54,317 nt of DNA from Chloroflexota bacterium (lineage in GTDB: Bacteria; Chloroflexota; Anaerolineae; Aggregatilineales; Aggregatilineaceae). The position numbers and the translations under genes were made by a program. Shown piece by piece: positions 7,635-15,825 of this stretch (positions are counted from its first letter, which is position 1; each line of letters begins with the position of its first letter). The DNA is taken from the NCBI GenBank assembly GCA_012729765.1, contig JAAYCM010000103.1:1-54317 (forward strand), given 5' to 3'. The notes under the pieces were generated by a model that worked only from the letters and a program-made list of their open reading frames with translations, made no database searches and had not been told where the DNA came from.

Positions 7635-9800
7635 CTACTCGTTATACGCGCTCACGCGCTGGATGATCGACACCTGCCATTCGCCCCCCGCTTCGAGATG
7701 CGCCGGCCAGACGTGGACATACACCGTCCCCTGATAGCCGCGCTCATAGCCCGCTTCGCTGTTGGTCACCGTGTCGAGCGGGAAGGTCCACAGCGTGCAC
7801 GGCTGATCCAGCTCGGTCGTCAGCGCCAGGTGCCGGATCGTGGTCACGCTGGTATGCTGCGTTACGCCGTGATGCTCCAGCACGCCGGCCAACGGCAGCC
7901 GCTCCGCCCCGTCGTTGACCGTCAGCCAGCACAGGTCGAGCACCTGCCCGCCGTCGAAGCCGGACGCCAGCTCGACCGCGAAGCGCACATCCGCCGCCTG
8001 ATCAGACAGGTTGCGCACGCTGTAGACACACTCGAAGGCCTCTGCGCCGCGCCGGAAGCTGAAGCGCTTCGTGACGCGCACCGGCACGTGCCGCGCGCCC
8101 ACCCAGACATGCCCGTCGCGGTGCAGCGTCACCTGCACACGGTCGCCCGCCTCGTCGATCGCGTACTCATACGGCAGGTTGACGAAATCGCCCTGCTCGC
8201 CGTAGAACGCCCGGAACATGGCCTGGAGATCGACATCCTCGCGCAGGAAGTGATCGATGAACGCCCCGCGCCGGTGCCAGTCGTAGATCAGATACTGCTC
8301 GATCCCGGCTTCTTTGGCGCGCACCGCGTCGCGGTTCTCAAAATCGACGCCGTCCGCTTCCATCTCCGGTGTGACGATCAGCCCGGCCTGCGCCGCCTCG
8401 CGGATCTCGTCGTGATAGCCTTCCTCGTGGCGGGTCATGATGTTCAGGATATTGTAGCGCAGCGGGCGGTGATCCAGCTCCAGCATCATCCCACCCACAT
8501 TCGGCTTCCAGATCGCGTTGAGCGGCGCGCCGGACAGGACAATCTCGTTCGTGCTGTCTTTGGTGAAGTCGAACGCCTGCACGCGCAGCGGCGCAGCGGT
8601 TCCTTCGGCCAGGGCTTCGGCCTCGATCAGGTTGGCGTAGTTGGCTACACGAAAATTGAACAGGTACACCCCACCGAACAGCCCGTGCCAGTAGGCATCG
8701 TTGGCCTGCGCCTTCCACAACAGATCGAGCGCCTGGTCCCTGTCGCCGCCGTCCGGCATGGCGTGGACCTTCTCGGCCACCATCAGCATCCGCTTGTGCA
8801 TGTGGTTGACTTCGTCGTACTTGACCATGAAGTTACGCCAGATGCTCCCGCGCAGATAGCGCAGCACATCGTCGCGATCCTGGTTCTGGAACTCGGCCTT
8901 GATGCGCTTCAGCTCGCGGAAGCGGTCCGCCGGCAGCGACCACTGCCCCATCTCGAAATAGCTCGCCGTCGGCAGGTAGACCCGCCCCAGCGCCGGGTAC
9001 TGGTCGATGTAGTCCATCGGGCGCACGGTCGTGATCCAATCGCTGTTCTCCTCAAGCATCGTGAACAGCTCTTCCATATACTGGCCCTCGCCCCAGTTGT
9101 GCTCATACGTGCCCGGCCACACCCCAAACTTCTCGCCGTCGTCGCCCATGAAGGCCAGCTTGGGCTGGAAGTTCGGCAGCGGCGCGGCAGCCTGCTCGCG
9201 CAGCCAGTCGGTCAGGTTGGGGATCGTATCCCAGGGGATCGCGTAGCGCAGATAGCTCAGCGTCGGGAAGACGCGCACGGTATAGCCCTGCTCTTCGCTG
9301 ACGAAGTAGCCGAACAATTCCTGCTCTTTGTTATAGCCGACCGCCTCGAAATGCGTATCGTCGATAATGACATATTCGATCCCCGCCTGCGCGATCGGGC
9401 GGACCAGGTGCGGCTCCCAGACGCGCTCGGCCAGCCACATGCCGCGCGGCCTGATTCCGAACACGTCCTCGACCGTCGCGACCAGCTTACGCATCTGGCC
9501 GAGCTTGTCCTCGTCGGGCAGCGTGATCAGGATCGGCTCATAATAGCCGCCCGCCAGCACTTCGAGCTGTCCGCGTTCGGCCAGGGCGCGAATCCTGTCC
9601 AGGAGCGGCTGCTGGTGTTCCAGCAGGTAATCGAGCAGGCTGCCGGTGAAGTGAATCCCGCACTTGATCGACGGGTGCTGCTCCATCAGCGCGACGAACG
9701 GCTCATACGCCACCTGGGCCGCGTGCTCGTTCACGAAATCGAACTGGCCGACCGGCTGGTGATTGTGAAAGACCAGCGAGAGATAAATCGAAGCAGGCAT
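7635..9800 (-). CDS. GH57 4-alpha-glucanotransferase / alpha-amylase
   Basis: A 721-residue glycoside hydrolase family 57 enzyme acting on alpha-1,4-glucans. HNHQP (12-16) is conserved region 1. WLAERVWEP (122-130) carries the likely nucleophile E125, and GDDGEKFG (219-226) the acid/base Asp. These positions match the Thermococcus 4-alpha-glucanotransferase (E123, D214). The length and the C-terminal beta-sandwich region also match that type (DUF1925/DUF1926), rather than the DUF1957 branching enzyme at 47527-49392. There is no signal peptide, so it is cytosolic and fits glycogen remodelling. AGGAGG precedes the ATG. Whether transfer or hydrolysis dominates cannot be read from sequence. Confidence 0.88.
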   Translation of the reverse strand: MPASIYLSLVFHNHQPVGQFDFVNEHAAQVAYEPFVALMEQHPSIKCGIHFTGSLLDYLLEHQQPLLDRIRALAERGQLEVLAGGYYEPILITLPDEDKLGQMRKLVATVEDVFGIRPRGMWLAERVWEPHLVRPIAQAGIEYVIIDDTHFEAVGYNKEQELFGYFVSEEQGYTVRVFPTLSYLRYAIPWDTIPNLTDWLREQAAAPLPNFQPKLAFMGDDGEKFGVWPGTYEHNWGEGQYMEELFTMLEENSDWITTVRPMDYIDQYPALGRVYLPTASYFEMGQWSLPADRFRELKRIKAEFQNQDRDDVLRYLRGSIWRNFMVKYDEVNHMHKRMLMVAEKVHAMPDGGDRDQALDLLWKAQANDAYWHGLFGGVYLFNFRVANYANLIEAEALAEGTAAPLRVQAFDFTKDSTNEIVLSGAPLNAIWKPNVGGMMLELDHRPLRYNILNIMTRHEEGYHDEIREAAQAGLIVTPEMEADGVDFENRDAVRAKEAGIEQYLIYDWHRRGAFIDHFLREDVDLQAMFRAFYGEQGDFVNLPYEYAIDEAGDRVQVTLHRDGHVWVGARHVPVRVTKRFSFRRGAEAFECVYSVRNLSDQAADVRFAVELASGFDGGQVLDLCWLTVNDGAERLPLAGVLEHHGVTQHTSVTTIRHLALTTELDQPCTLWTFPLDTVTNSEAGYERGYQGTVYVHVWPAHLEAGGEWQVSIIQRVSAYNE

Positions 9801-10006
9801 TACGTAGGTTCCTCCTATGTGCCTCTGATTGCCCCGCCCGTTTCCGGCGGCGCGATGGTATCATAGATAACGAAGCCGGTCAGGATCGGGCGGCGCACAA
9901 TCCGCTCAGGATGGCACCCCCTGGCCTGCCCCGGCCTTCTCTGCGTGAAATTTCCATTAATTCTGACCGTTTACACGCGCCTCATTCCGTAAAGACATAC
10001 AGCATG

Positions 10007-10015
10007 TGCTACAAT
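10007..10015 (+). promoter_or_regulatory. extended -10 promoter for the receiver gene
   Basis: TG-c-TACAAT, an extended -10 with no convincing -35, in an AT-rich patch about 60 bases ahead of the ATG at 10079. Confidence 0.5.
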
Positions 10016-10078
10016 TAACAAACACAATGGAAAGCGTAATCATCTTTGCAGTGTCTTTATCATTCCGCGAGGCCGCTT

Positions 10079-10477
10079 ATGCTGTACAACGTCCTGATCG
10101 TTGAAGATGATCGCACGATGGCGGAAAGCCTGGCCGCTCAGGTGCGCGTCCTGGGCCATACGGTCGCTGTCGCGCTCGGCCCACGCATCGCCATGCAGCA
10201 ACTCAACCAGGTGATCCCCGATCTGATTTTTCTCGACATCAACATGCCGGGCGTCAATGGCCTCGAAATTGTCCGCTTCCTGCGCCGCGACCCCACCACC
10301 GCCAAAGTGCCGGTTATCATCGTTTCGGGGGAAGAAGCCGAGCCGACCAAGCGCGCCGCGTTTGCCGCCGGGGCCAACGACTACATCGTCAAGCCGGCCA
10401 TGCTCGAAGACATCGAGGCGTCGCTCGCGCGCGTCATGAGCACCGACCCGCCCGCCAGCCTGCCCGCCGAGCGCTGA
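10079..10477 (+). CDS. stand-alone response-regulator receiver domain
   Basis: A 132-residue CheY-like protein made of a receiver domain only. Acidic pocket D10/D11, phospho-acceptor D53 (FLDINMPG), S83 and K105 (VKP) are all present, so it should be phosphorylated normally. No DNA-binding or enzymatic output follows, so it would signal by protein-protein contact. No histidine kinase is encoded in the window. The ATG at 10079 follows CGAGG at good spacing. It is convergent with the next gene, with five bases between the stops and no clear terminator. Confidence 0.9.
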   Translation: MLYNVLIVEDDRTMAESLAAQVRVLGHTVAVALGPRIAMQQLNQVIPDLIFLDINMPGVNGLEIVRFLRRDPTTAKVPVIIVSGEEAEPTKRAAFAAGANDYIVKPAMLEDIEASLARVMSTDPPASLPAER

Positions 10478-10482
10478 GCGCC

Positions 10483-12096
10483 TCACGTCATATAGCGCCA
10501 GTGCCCCGCCCCGCTGCCGATCACGCGCCCATCGGGCAGCGTCAGGAAGAATGAAAACTCCGGCGGCGGGATGCGCGCCATCGCGACCTGCTGAAGCTGC
10601 GTCGTATAGCCGGACTCCGGCGCGAGCGCCCAGCCCAGCCGGTCCGCCACGCCCGGCGCATTAGCCCACACCCGTCCGAATCCACTGACGGGCGCATAGC
10701 GATCCAGCGGCGGAGACTCGCCGGGGCGCGCTTCGGGCAGATTGGCATAGCTCGCCTCTAAAAAGTAGGCCGCCGCGCCGCCCTGATCCCCGCCATCCTC
10801 ATAGTAGACATACACCTCGTTGGTGTCCCCGCGCCAGATCATGAACCCGCCCTCGAACGGCTCATAGGCCGCCGGCACCTGGAGCGGAGCCGTTGAGGGG
10901 CAGCCGATGGCTGCCCCAAAGAAGAACGTAAACGGACAGTGCACCGCGACGACGGTATGCGCCGCCGCGCTGCGGTCGGCGGTCCACAGCGTATATTCGA
11001 CGCTGTAGGCCGCCAGGTCGGGAATGTAGACGGTGGCCGATCCCTGCGGTGACTGCGCGCTCACCACCGTCTGCAGCAGTTCGATGCCCGGCACCCTTTG
11101 TTCGATTGTAACGCCCCCGGTGCCGAGCACTTCCCAGGCCAGCCGCACGGCTGCGCCGGGATTAACTGTGGTGGGCGTTACCGAAAAAGACGCAATTTGC
11201 GGGTTGAAGGTGGTCGGCGCGGCCCCACTCACGGGCGGCGCGGCGGTCGGGAACACGGTCTGATTGGCATCCGGCTGGCTGGCATCCGGCGGGGCAGCCG
11301 TCGGGAAAGCAGCCTGGTTCGGATCGACAGTAGGCTGGCTCAGTGTCTCGGCGGCCCCCGGCGCACCCGTGACCGGCAGTTCCAGCACTTCCTCGGCATA
11401 CACTTCACCTGTCGCCAGGTCCACGAGCTGCATCCGCACCTGCACCGCGCTCATCCCGTCGCGCCACACCGGGGCAACCGGCCCGTGCGCGTCGGACGGA
11501 ATCCACAGGTTCGGGCGCGGGAGTTCGATCAACTGGCTCGTGCCGTCGTCAAACACCTGCTCGAAAACCGGGTTGCTGTGCGGCGCGCGATTGGTGACGG
11601 TCCACATCAGCTCGACCCGCGCCGTGCCCGCCATCAGATCGGCGGCGCTCACTTCCGTCACTTCCGCCGCGAACGACTCGACCACCGGCGCGTCCTCACC
11701 CACATACGGGATCGTCAGCGGGCGTTGGTCGATCACGCGCTGCTGGCCGTCCACCAGCGAGAGCAGATAGGTCGGTGGGCCGAAGTTCATCGGGTGCTGG
11801 ACCGTGACTTCGCGCTCGCCGCTCGGATCCAGCGGGACGCTCGCCTCGTCAAACACCGGCACCCAGCGGTTTTCCAGGTAGAAATGCAGGCGCAGGCGAT
11901 AGTCGCCCGTCACGCCGACCGTCGCCCAGCCCAGCGTGGCGGTTGTCTCGCCCGCCTCGGCCTCAGCAACCGTGATGCCGTCCAGGCTGCTCGTAAAGTC
12001 GATGATCGCCGGGGGGTGCTGCGCGCTGGCGGTCAGCGGGACGCTTACCAGCAGCAGCGCGCCCACCAGCACAAGTGAGAGCACATATCTTTTCAT
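10483..12096 (-). CDS. secreted protein with Ig-like segments, function unknown
   Basis: A 537-residue exported protein. A signal peptide (about 1-24, ending LTASA) is followed by beta-rich stretches with repeated 'ATLGWATVGVTGDYRLRL'-like Ig/Fn3 features. A Pro/Thr/Ala linker carries a near-duplicate (VDPNQAAFPTAAPP and DANQTVFPTAAPP). A second Ig-like segment (ITSFSVTP-type: IASFSVTPTTVNPGAAVRLAWEV) comes next. The C-terminal part is Trp/Tyr-rich (FEGGFMIWRGDTNEVYVYYEDG). No catalytic motif is visible. The start is the ATG at 12096, behind AAAGGA. I do not recognise a family for the whole protein. Confidence 0.7.
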   Translation of the reverse strand: MKRYVLSLVLVGALLLVSVPLTASAQHPPAIIDFTSSLDGITVAEAEAGETTATLGWATVGVTGDYRLRLHFYLENRWVPVFDEASVPLDPSGEREVTVQHPMNFGPPTYLLSLVDGQQRVIDQRPLTIPYVGEDAPVVESFAAEVTEVSAADLMAGTARVELMWTVTNRAPHSNPVFEQVFDDGTSQLIELPRPNLWIPSDAHGPVAPVWRDGMSAVQVRMQLVDLATGEVYAEEVLELPVTGAPGAAETLSQPTVDPNQAAFPTAAPPDASQPDANQTVFPTAAPPVSGAAPTTFNPQIASFSVTPTTVNPGAAVRLAWEVLGTGGVTIEQRVPGIELLQTVVSAQSPQGSATVYIPDLAAYSVEYTLWTADRSAAAHTVVAVHCPFTFFFGAAIGCPSTAPLQVPAAYEPFEGGFMIWRGDTNEVYVYYEDGGDQGGAAAYFLEASYANLPEARPGESPPLDRYAPVSGFGRVWANAPGVADRLGWALAPESGYTTQLQQVAMARIPPPEFSFFLTLPDGRVIGSGAGHWRYMT

Positions 12097-12330
12097 GGGC
12101 AGGTTTATCCTTTGCACAAGAGAACCCGAACGGTACGCGTGCGAGGCTTTGTGAACGTGCAAGTCGAGGTGTGCCAGCCGCGCAGCCTGCTAATAGCTTA
12201 CAGATACGGCGGGAATGCGGCAAATTGCGACCTGGGCATGTTACACGATCGGGATGGATGGTCGTGGCGAACAATTGACTGACAGCGGCTGCTCATCTGC
12301 CCCCCATCCCCCAATGTGCCGCAGGAATCA

Positions 12331-12356
12331 AAAACAGGGGCGTTCACCCCTGTTTT
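12331..12356 (-). terminator. intrinsic terminator of the GNAT operon
   Basis: Perfect 10-bp inverted repeat (AAAACAGGGG/CCCCTGTTTT, six-base loop), 18 bases after the last GNAT stop. The minus-strand transcript ends in a U-run, and the mirror-image symmetry would also allow plus-strand termination. Confidence 0.75.
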
Positions 12357-12374
12357 ACTCTCCGGTAAAGCCGC

Positions 12375-12953
12375 CTACCGCGCCTTCAGCCCCAGCTTCT
12401 CGACCATCGCCGGGCGGCCCGGCCACTCGTCGCGCAGCAGCCCATAGACCATCTCGTCGTACCACTGCCCGTCGGCCAGCGCCACCGCACGGTGGCGCGC
12501 CTCAAGCGTAAACCCGACCTTCTCCATCTGGCGCAGCACGCGCTGGTTGAGGCCCATCGTCCCCAGCCAGATTTTGCGCGCGTCCAGCCACTCGAAGCCG
12601 TAATCGACGATCAGCAGCAGCGCATCCGTCCCATAGCCGCCGCCCCAATACTCCGGCTCGCCAAGACTCGCGCCCAGGTTCGCCAGCCGGTGATGGTACG
12701 AATACCAGTTGATGCCGAAGTAGCCCAGCGGCTTACCGTCTTTGGTCTGCGCGCAGAACGGCACGCCGCTCTCCGGGGCCTTGTCCAGCGACTCGGTCCA
12801 TTCGCCGTGCTCCCTGTCCACCTGCGCCCGCGAAACAATGTTGCGCTCGCCCATGCTCGACCAGAACACCGACTCATTGTTCCACCAGCGGTGATCCTGC
12901 GCGCGGCACTTCTCACCATAGGGAATCAGATCGACCAGCAGCCCTTCCAGCAT
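12375..12953 (-). CDS. GNAT acetyltransferase, fifth of five
   Basis: A 192-residue RimJ/RimL-like N-acetyltransferase. It opens with MLEGLLVDLIPYGE, the motif shared by this tandem family. The acetyl-CoA-binding motif A is GEPEYWGGGYGTDALL near residues 110-125, and KVGFTLEAR is the usual motif B end. Its ATG overlaps the stop of the upstream paralogue by one base (TGATG), so translation is coupled. It could acetylate a protein N-terminus, an amino sugar or a small molecule; the sequence does not decide. An in-frame extension of 38 codons upstream lies inside the previous gene and is rejected. Confidence 0.85.
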   Translation of the reverse strand: MLEGLLVDLIPYGEKCRAQDHRWWNNESVFWSSMGERNIVSRAQVDREHGEWTESLDKAPESGVPFCAQTKDGKPLGYFGINWYSYHHRLANLGASLGEPEYWGGGYGTDALLLIVDYGFEWLDARKIWLGTMGLNQRVLRQMEKVGFTLEARHRAVALADGQWYDEMVYGLLRDEWPGRPAMVEKLGLKAR

Positions 12954-13555
12954 CACGCCCCTGCCTTTCGATTCGCGGCCCGTTCGCGCAGCCCCAGTTC
13001 CTCGACCTTCGCCTCGCGGCCCGGCCATTCCGTGCGCAGCAGGCCATAGAGCAGGCCATCGACCCACTCACCGTCGGTGTACCACTCCTCGCGCACGCGC
13101 GATTCGAGCGTGAACCCGACTTTCTCCATCTGGCGCATCACCCGCGCATTCTTCGCCATCGTCCCCAGCCAGAGCTTACGCAGGTCCAGCCAGTCGAAGC
13201 AGTAGTCGATCATCAGCAGCAGCGCGTCGGTGCCATAGCCACCGCCCCAGTATTCCGGCTCCCCGATACCCGCGCCGAGCATCGCCAGCCGGGCGTGCGG
13301 CACCATCCAGTTGACCGCCATATCGCCGATCGGCGTGCCGTCTTTGGTCTGGATGCCGAACCATACACCGTGCGAGCCGTGCCGCTCATGCCACTCGGCC
13401 TGCTCCTGCTGGTGGCGCTCGATCATGCTCCGCGTCAGGATCATCCGGTCCCCGGCGCTGGCCCAGAACCAGCCCTCGCCGTTGTGCCAGCGGTGCTCCA
13501 GCTTTTTGAATCGTTCGCCATACGGGACCAAATCGACCAGTAACCCTTCTAGCAT
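12953..13555 (-). CDS. GNAT acetyltransferase, fourth of five
   Basis: A 200-residue acetyltransferase, closest by eye to the neighbours on both sides (long identical stretches such as WPGR.AKVE.LGLR and MRQMEKVGFTLESR). Motif A is GEPEYWGGGYGTDALL. The ATG follows AAGGATAGAGG, which lies across the end of the upstream gene, three bases away. The downstream gene starts within its stop codon. Confidence 0.87.
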   Translation of the reverse strand: MLEGLLVDLVPYGERFKKLEHRWHNGEGWFWASAGDRMILTRSMIERHQQEQAEWHERHGSHGVWFGIQTKDGTPIGDMAVNWMVPHARLAMLGAGIGEPEYWGGGYGTDALLLMIDYCFDWLDLRKLWLGTMAKNARVMRQMEKVGFTLESRVREEWYTDGEWVDGLLYGLLRTEWPGREAKVEELGLRERAANRKAGA

Positions 13556-13558
13556 CCT

Positions 13559-14146
13559 CTATCCTTCCGCGCGCACACGCAGTCCCAGTTGCTCAATTTT
13601 CGCGTCGCGGCCCGGCCATTCCGTGCGCAGCAGGCCGTAGAACAGCCCATCGTGCCACTGCCCGTCGGCCAGTGTTTCACGCCGCGCCCGGCTTTCGAGC
13701 GTGAAGCCAACTTTTTCCATCTGCCGCATCACGCGCCGGTTGAAGCCGGTCGTCGTCAGCCAGAGTTTGTGCATATCCAGCCAGTCGAAGGCGTAATCGA
13801 TCACCAGCAGCAGCGCGTCGGTGCCATAGCCGCCGCTCCAGTACGCCGGATCACCGATCTTCGCGCCGAGCATCGCCAGCCGGTGGTACGGCAGCACCCA
13901 CGTCAGGCCCATAAAGCCCAGCGGCGTCCCATCCTTGGCGCGGATGCCGAACGCGACGCCGGTATCATGCCCGCTCTCAAGCGCTTCGGCCCAGCGCTGT
14001 AAGCGCGCCTGGGTCTGCGCCCGGCTGACAACCCGCCGGTCGCCGCCGCTACCCCAAAAACTGGCCTCGGCGTTGGCCCATTCGTTCTCGCGGTCGAGAA
14101 AATCTTTACCGTATGGAACCAGGTCCACCAGCAGTCCCTCGAACAT
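13559..14146 (-). CDS. GNAT acetyltransferase, third of five
   Basis: A 195-residue acetyltransferase. It opens with MFEGLLVDLVPYG, has motif A as GDPAYWSGGYGTDALL and ends with the shared WPGRDAKIEQLGLR. Gaps to neighbours are two bases (upstream) and three bases (downstream). This paralogue and the fourth share the most nucleotide identity, so they are probably the most recent duplication. Confidence 0.87.
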   Translation of the reverse strand: MFEGLLVDLVPYGKDFLDRENEWANAEASFWGSGGDRRVVSRAQTQARLQRWAEALESGHDTGVAFGIRAKDGTPLGFMGLTWVLPYHRLAMLGAKIGDPAYWSGGYGTDALLLVIDYAFDWLDMHKLWLTTTGFNRRVMRQMEKVGFTLESRARRETLADGQWHDGLFYGLLRTEWPGRDAKIEQLGLRVRAEG

Positions 14147-14148
14147 CG

Positions 14149-14760
14149 CTATTCATCCCCTGTGCCGTAGCGCTGCTCGGCCCGCGCGCGCAGGTCCAGT
14201 TCCTCGACCAGCACGTCGCGCCCGCGCCACTCCTCGCGCAGCATGCCATATGTCAGCGCATCGACCCACGCGCCGTTGACCAGGGTCGCCTGCCGCTCGC
14301 GCGCTTCCAGCCGGAAGCCCACTTTCTCGACATTCCGCTGCGCGCGGACGTTCGGCCCCATCGTGCTCAGCGCCAGCCGCCGCAGGTCCAGCCAGCTCAG
14401 GCCATACTCGACCAGCAGCAGCAGCGCGTCGGTGCCGTGACCGCCGCTCCAGTAATCCGGCTCACCGATCCACGAGCCGAGATAGGCCACGCGGTTGTAG
14501 TAGTCCACCCAGTTCAGACCGATGTTGCCGATGATCTGCCCATCGCGGGCGCGCATCATGAAATGCACGCCGGTATAGCCGCGCTCGACTGCCTGGGCGC
14601 GCTCCTCGCGGATGCGCTCGATCTGGGCGCGCGAGATCGGGCCGTAGTCGCCCATCGTCGCCCACATCCGCGACTCATTGTTCCAGAACTGGTACATCTT
14701 CTCGCCAAACTCGGCGGTAGAGGGCACCAGATCGACCAGCAGGCCGTGTAGAACCGTCAT
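14149..14760 (-). CDS. GNAT acetyltransferase, second of five
   Basis: A 203-residue acetyltransferase. MTVLHGLLVDLVPS has two extra residues before the shared GLLVDLVP. Motif A is GEPDYWSGGHGTDALL, and the C-terminus (EEWRGRDVLVEELDLRAR) keeps the family pattern. More diverged than copies three to five. The upstream gene ends nine bases before its start. Confidence 0.87.
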   Translation of the reverse strand: MTVLHGLLVDLVPSTAEFGEKMYQFWNNESRMWATMGDYGPISRAQIERIREERAQAVERGYTGVHFMMRARDGQIIGNIGLNWVDYYNRVAYLGSWIGEPDYWSGGHGTDALLLLVEYGLSWLDLRRLALSTMGPNVRAQRNVEKVGFRLEARERQATLVNGAWVDALTYGMLREEWRGRDVLVEELDLRARAEQRYGTGDE

Positions 14761-14769
14761 GACTGGCCC

Positions 14770-15405
14770 CTACCCCGGCTGCTGGCCGCTCCCATTCTTC
14801 TTCTCGTCTTTCTTCTCCGGCTTGGGCTTCGGCTCGATCCCGCTCGGCTGCAAGTCAAGCTGGGCCGTGATCTGCTCGTAGCCCGGCCACTCGTCTTCCA
14901 GCAGGCCAAACAGCTCCAGGTCCACGTAGTCGCCGTCCCAGCGGACATGCTGGCGCAGTGTGCCCTCATGGCTGAAACCCGCCCGGTGGTAGAACTCGAT
15001 CCGCACCTCGTCGAAGGCCAGCGCCGCCGCATCGACGCGATGCACGCCGCGTGTCTCGAACACATAGCGCAGCAGCATCAGCAGGCCGTCGAGCGCCTCG
15101 TCGGTGCCCTCGTAGCGCATATCGCCCACGAAGAGGATGGCGTCCACCTTGCGCACCCGCGTCCACTCATGATCCCAGATCACGCCGCCGATGGGATCGC
15201 CATCCTTGGTCTGGAAGCCGATCAGCGCGCCGTGCTCGTTCTTTTCCATCTTCTCGATGAATTTCTTCACCGCGTCTTCGGGGTGCGGCTCACGCCGTTC
15301 CCAGACGCGCGCCCGGAACCAGGACTCCTCGTTCATCCACTGTTCGAAATAGGTGGCGAAGTCGTCCTCGAATGGAACTAGATCAACCAGTTTTCCTTCG
15401 ATCAT
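14770..15405 (-). CDS. GNAT-like acetyltransferase, first of five, diverged
   Basis: A 211-residue member that opens the array. It keeps the opening MIEGKLVDLVPFE and the AGFSHEGTLRQHVRWDGDYVDLELFGLLEDEWPG ending typical of RimJ/RimL-like enzymes. Motif A has decayed to MRYEGTDEALDGL in place of the YWGGGYGTDALL of its paralogues, so cofactor binding may differ. The C-terminus is a Lys/Glu/Pro-rich tail (PKPKPEKKDEKKNG) absent from the others. AGGAG precedes the ATG. Confidence 0.8.
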   Translation of the reverse strand: MIEGKLVDLVPFEDDFATYFEQWMNEESWFRARVWERREPHPEDAVKKFIEKMEKNEHGALIGFQTKDGDPIGGVIWDHEWTRVRKVDAILFVGDMRYEGTDEALDGLLMLLRYVFETRGVHRVDAAALAFDEVRIEFYHRAGFSHEGTLRQHVRWDGDYVDLELFGLLEDEWPGYEQITAQLDLQPSGIEPKPKPEKKDEKKNGSGQQPG

Positions 15406-15498
15406 GGGTCGTGATTCTCCTGAACAATCAGCAGCGAGATGCCGATGTTAATGTCTGCACACACGGATGAAACAGGTGCGGGGATCGATGCGGGAGCT

Positions 15499-15527
15499 AG
15501 TGTGGATGAAGCGCGTCATTTTGTCAA
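15499..15527 (-). promoter_or_regulatory. candidate promoter of the GNAT operon
   Basis: A consensus TTGACA (15527-15522), 17-base spacer and a weak -10 CACACT (15504-15499), about 95 bases upstream of the first GNAT gene. The rest of 15406-15825 holds only this and copy 3 of the repeat. Confidence 0.4.
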
Positions 15528-15615
15528 AAATCGCCGCGTGCCATCCTGTTGTACGCGCTCGTGGGGCAAAATTATCACTACGCGAAGAAGTAGGGCCGTA
15601 TTGCAATACGCCCCA

Positions 15616-15790
15616 AGAGCGTGTTATGTACTTCGGAACGCTGGAGGTGAACGACACTTCCCCCCCCCATCCTAAATCCTTCCCCCACAAGGTGCGAAGG
15701 ACTTGAAAAACGCCGCTGTGCTCCCCTTCCCTCCGCGCCAGTGTGGGGGAAGGGGCTGGGGGATGGGGGGAAGTGCATAACAGCCCCTAG
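15616..15790. repeat. palindromic element, copy 3 (full length)
   Basis: About 175 bp. The left terminus is AGAGCGTGTTATGTAC and the right reads GTGCATAACAGCCCCTAG, an imperfect inverted repeat. Inside are the CCCCCCATCC/GGATGGGGGG outer stem and two hairpins (CCTTCCCCC..GAAGG and CCCCTTCCC..GGGAAGGGG). It ends 35 bases after the stop of the 15826-16698 gene. Confidence 0.9.
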
Positions 15791-15825
15791 GGCGTATTTT
15801 GCTGCTGCGAAAGCGAGAGATATAA

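Noticed and set aside
9841..9880. TATGAT on the minus strand as a promoter for the GH57 glucanotransferase.
   Set aside because: No -35 at a reasonable distance and no extended TG.
15439..15675. Small open frames between the GNAT operon and the methyltransferase gene.
   Set aside because: They cross the promoter and the palindromic element and have no ribosome sites.
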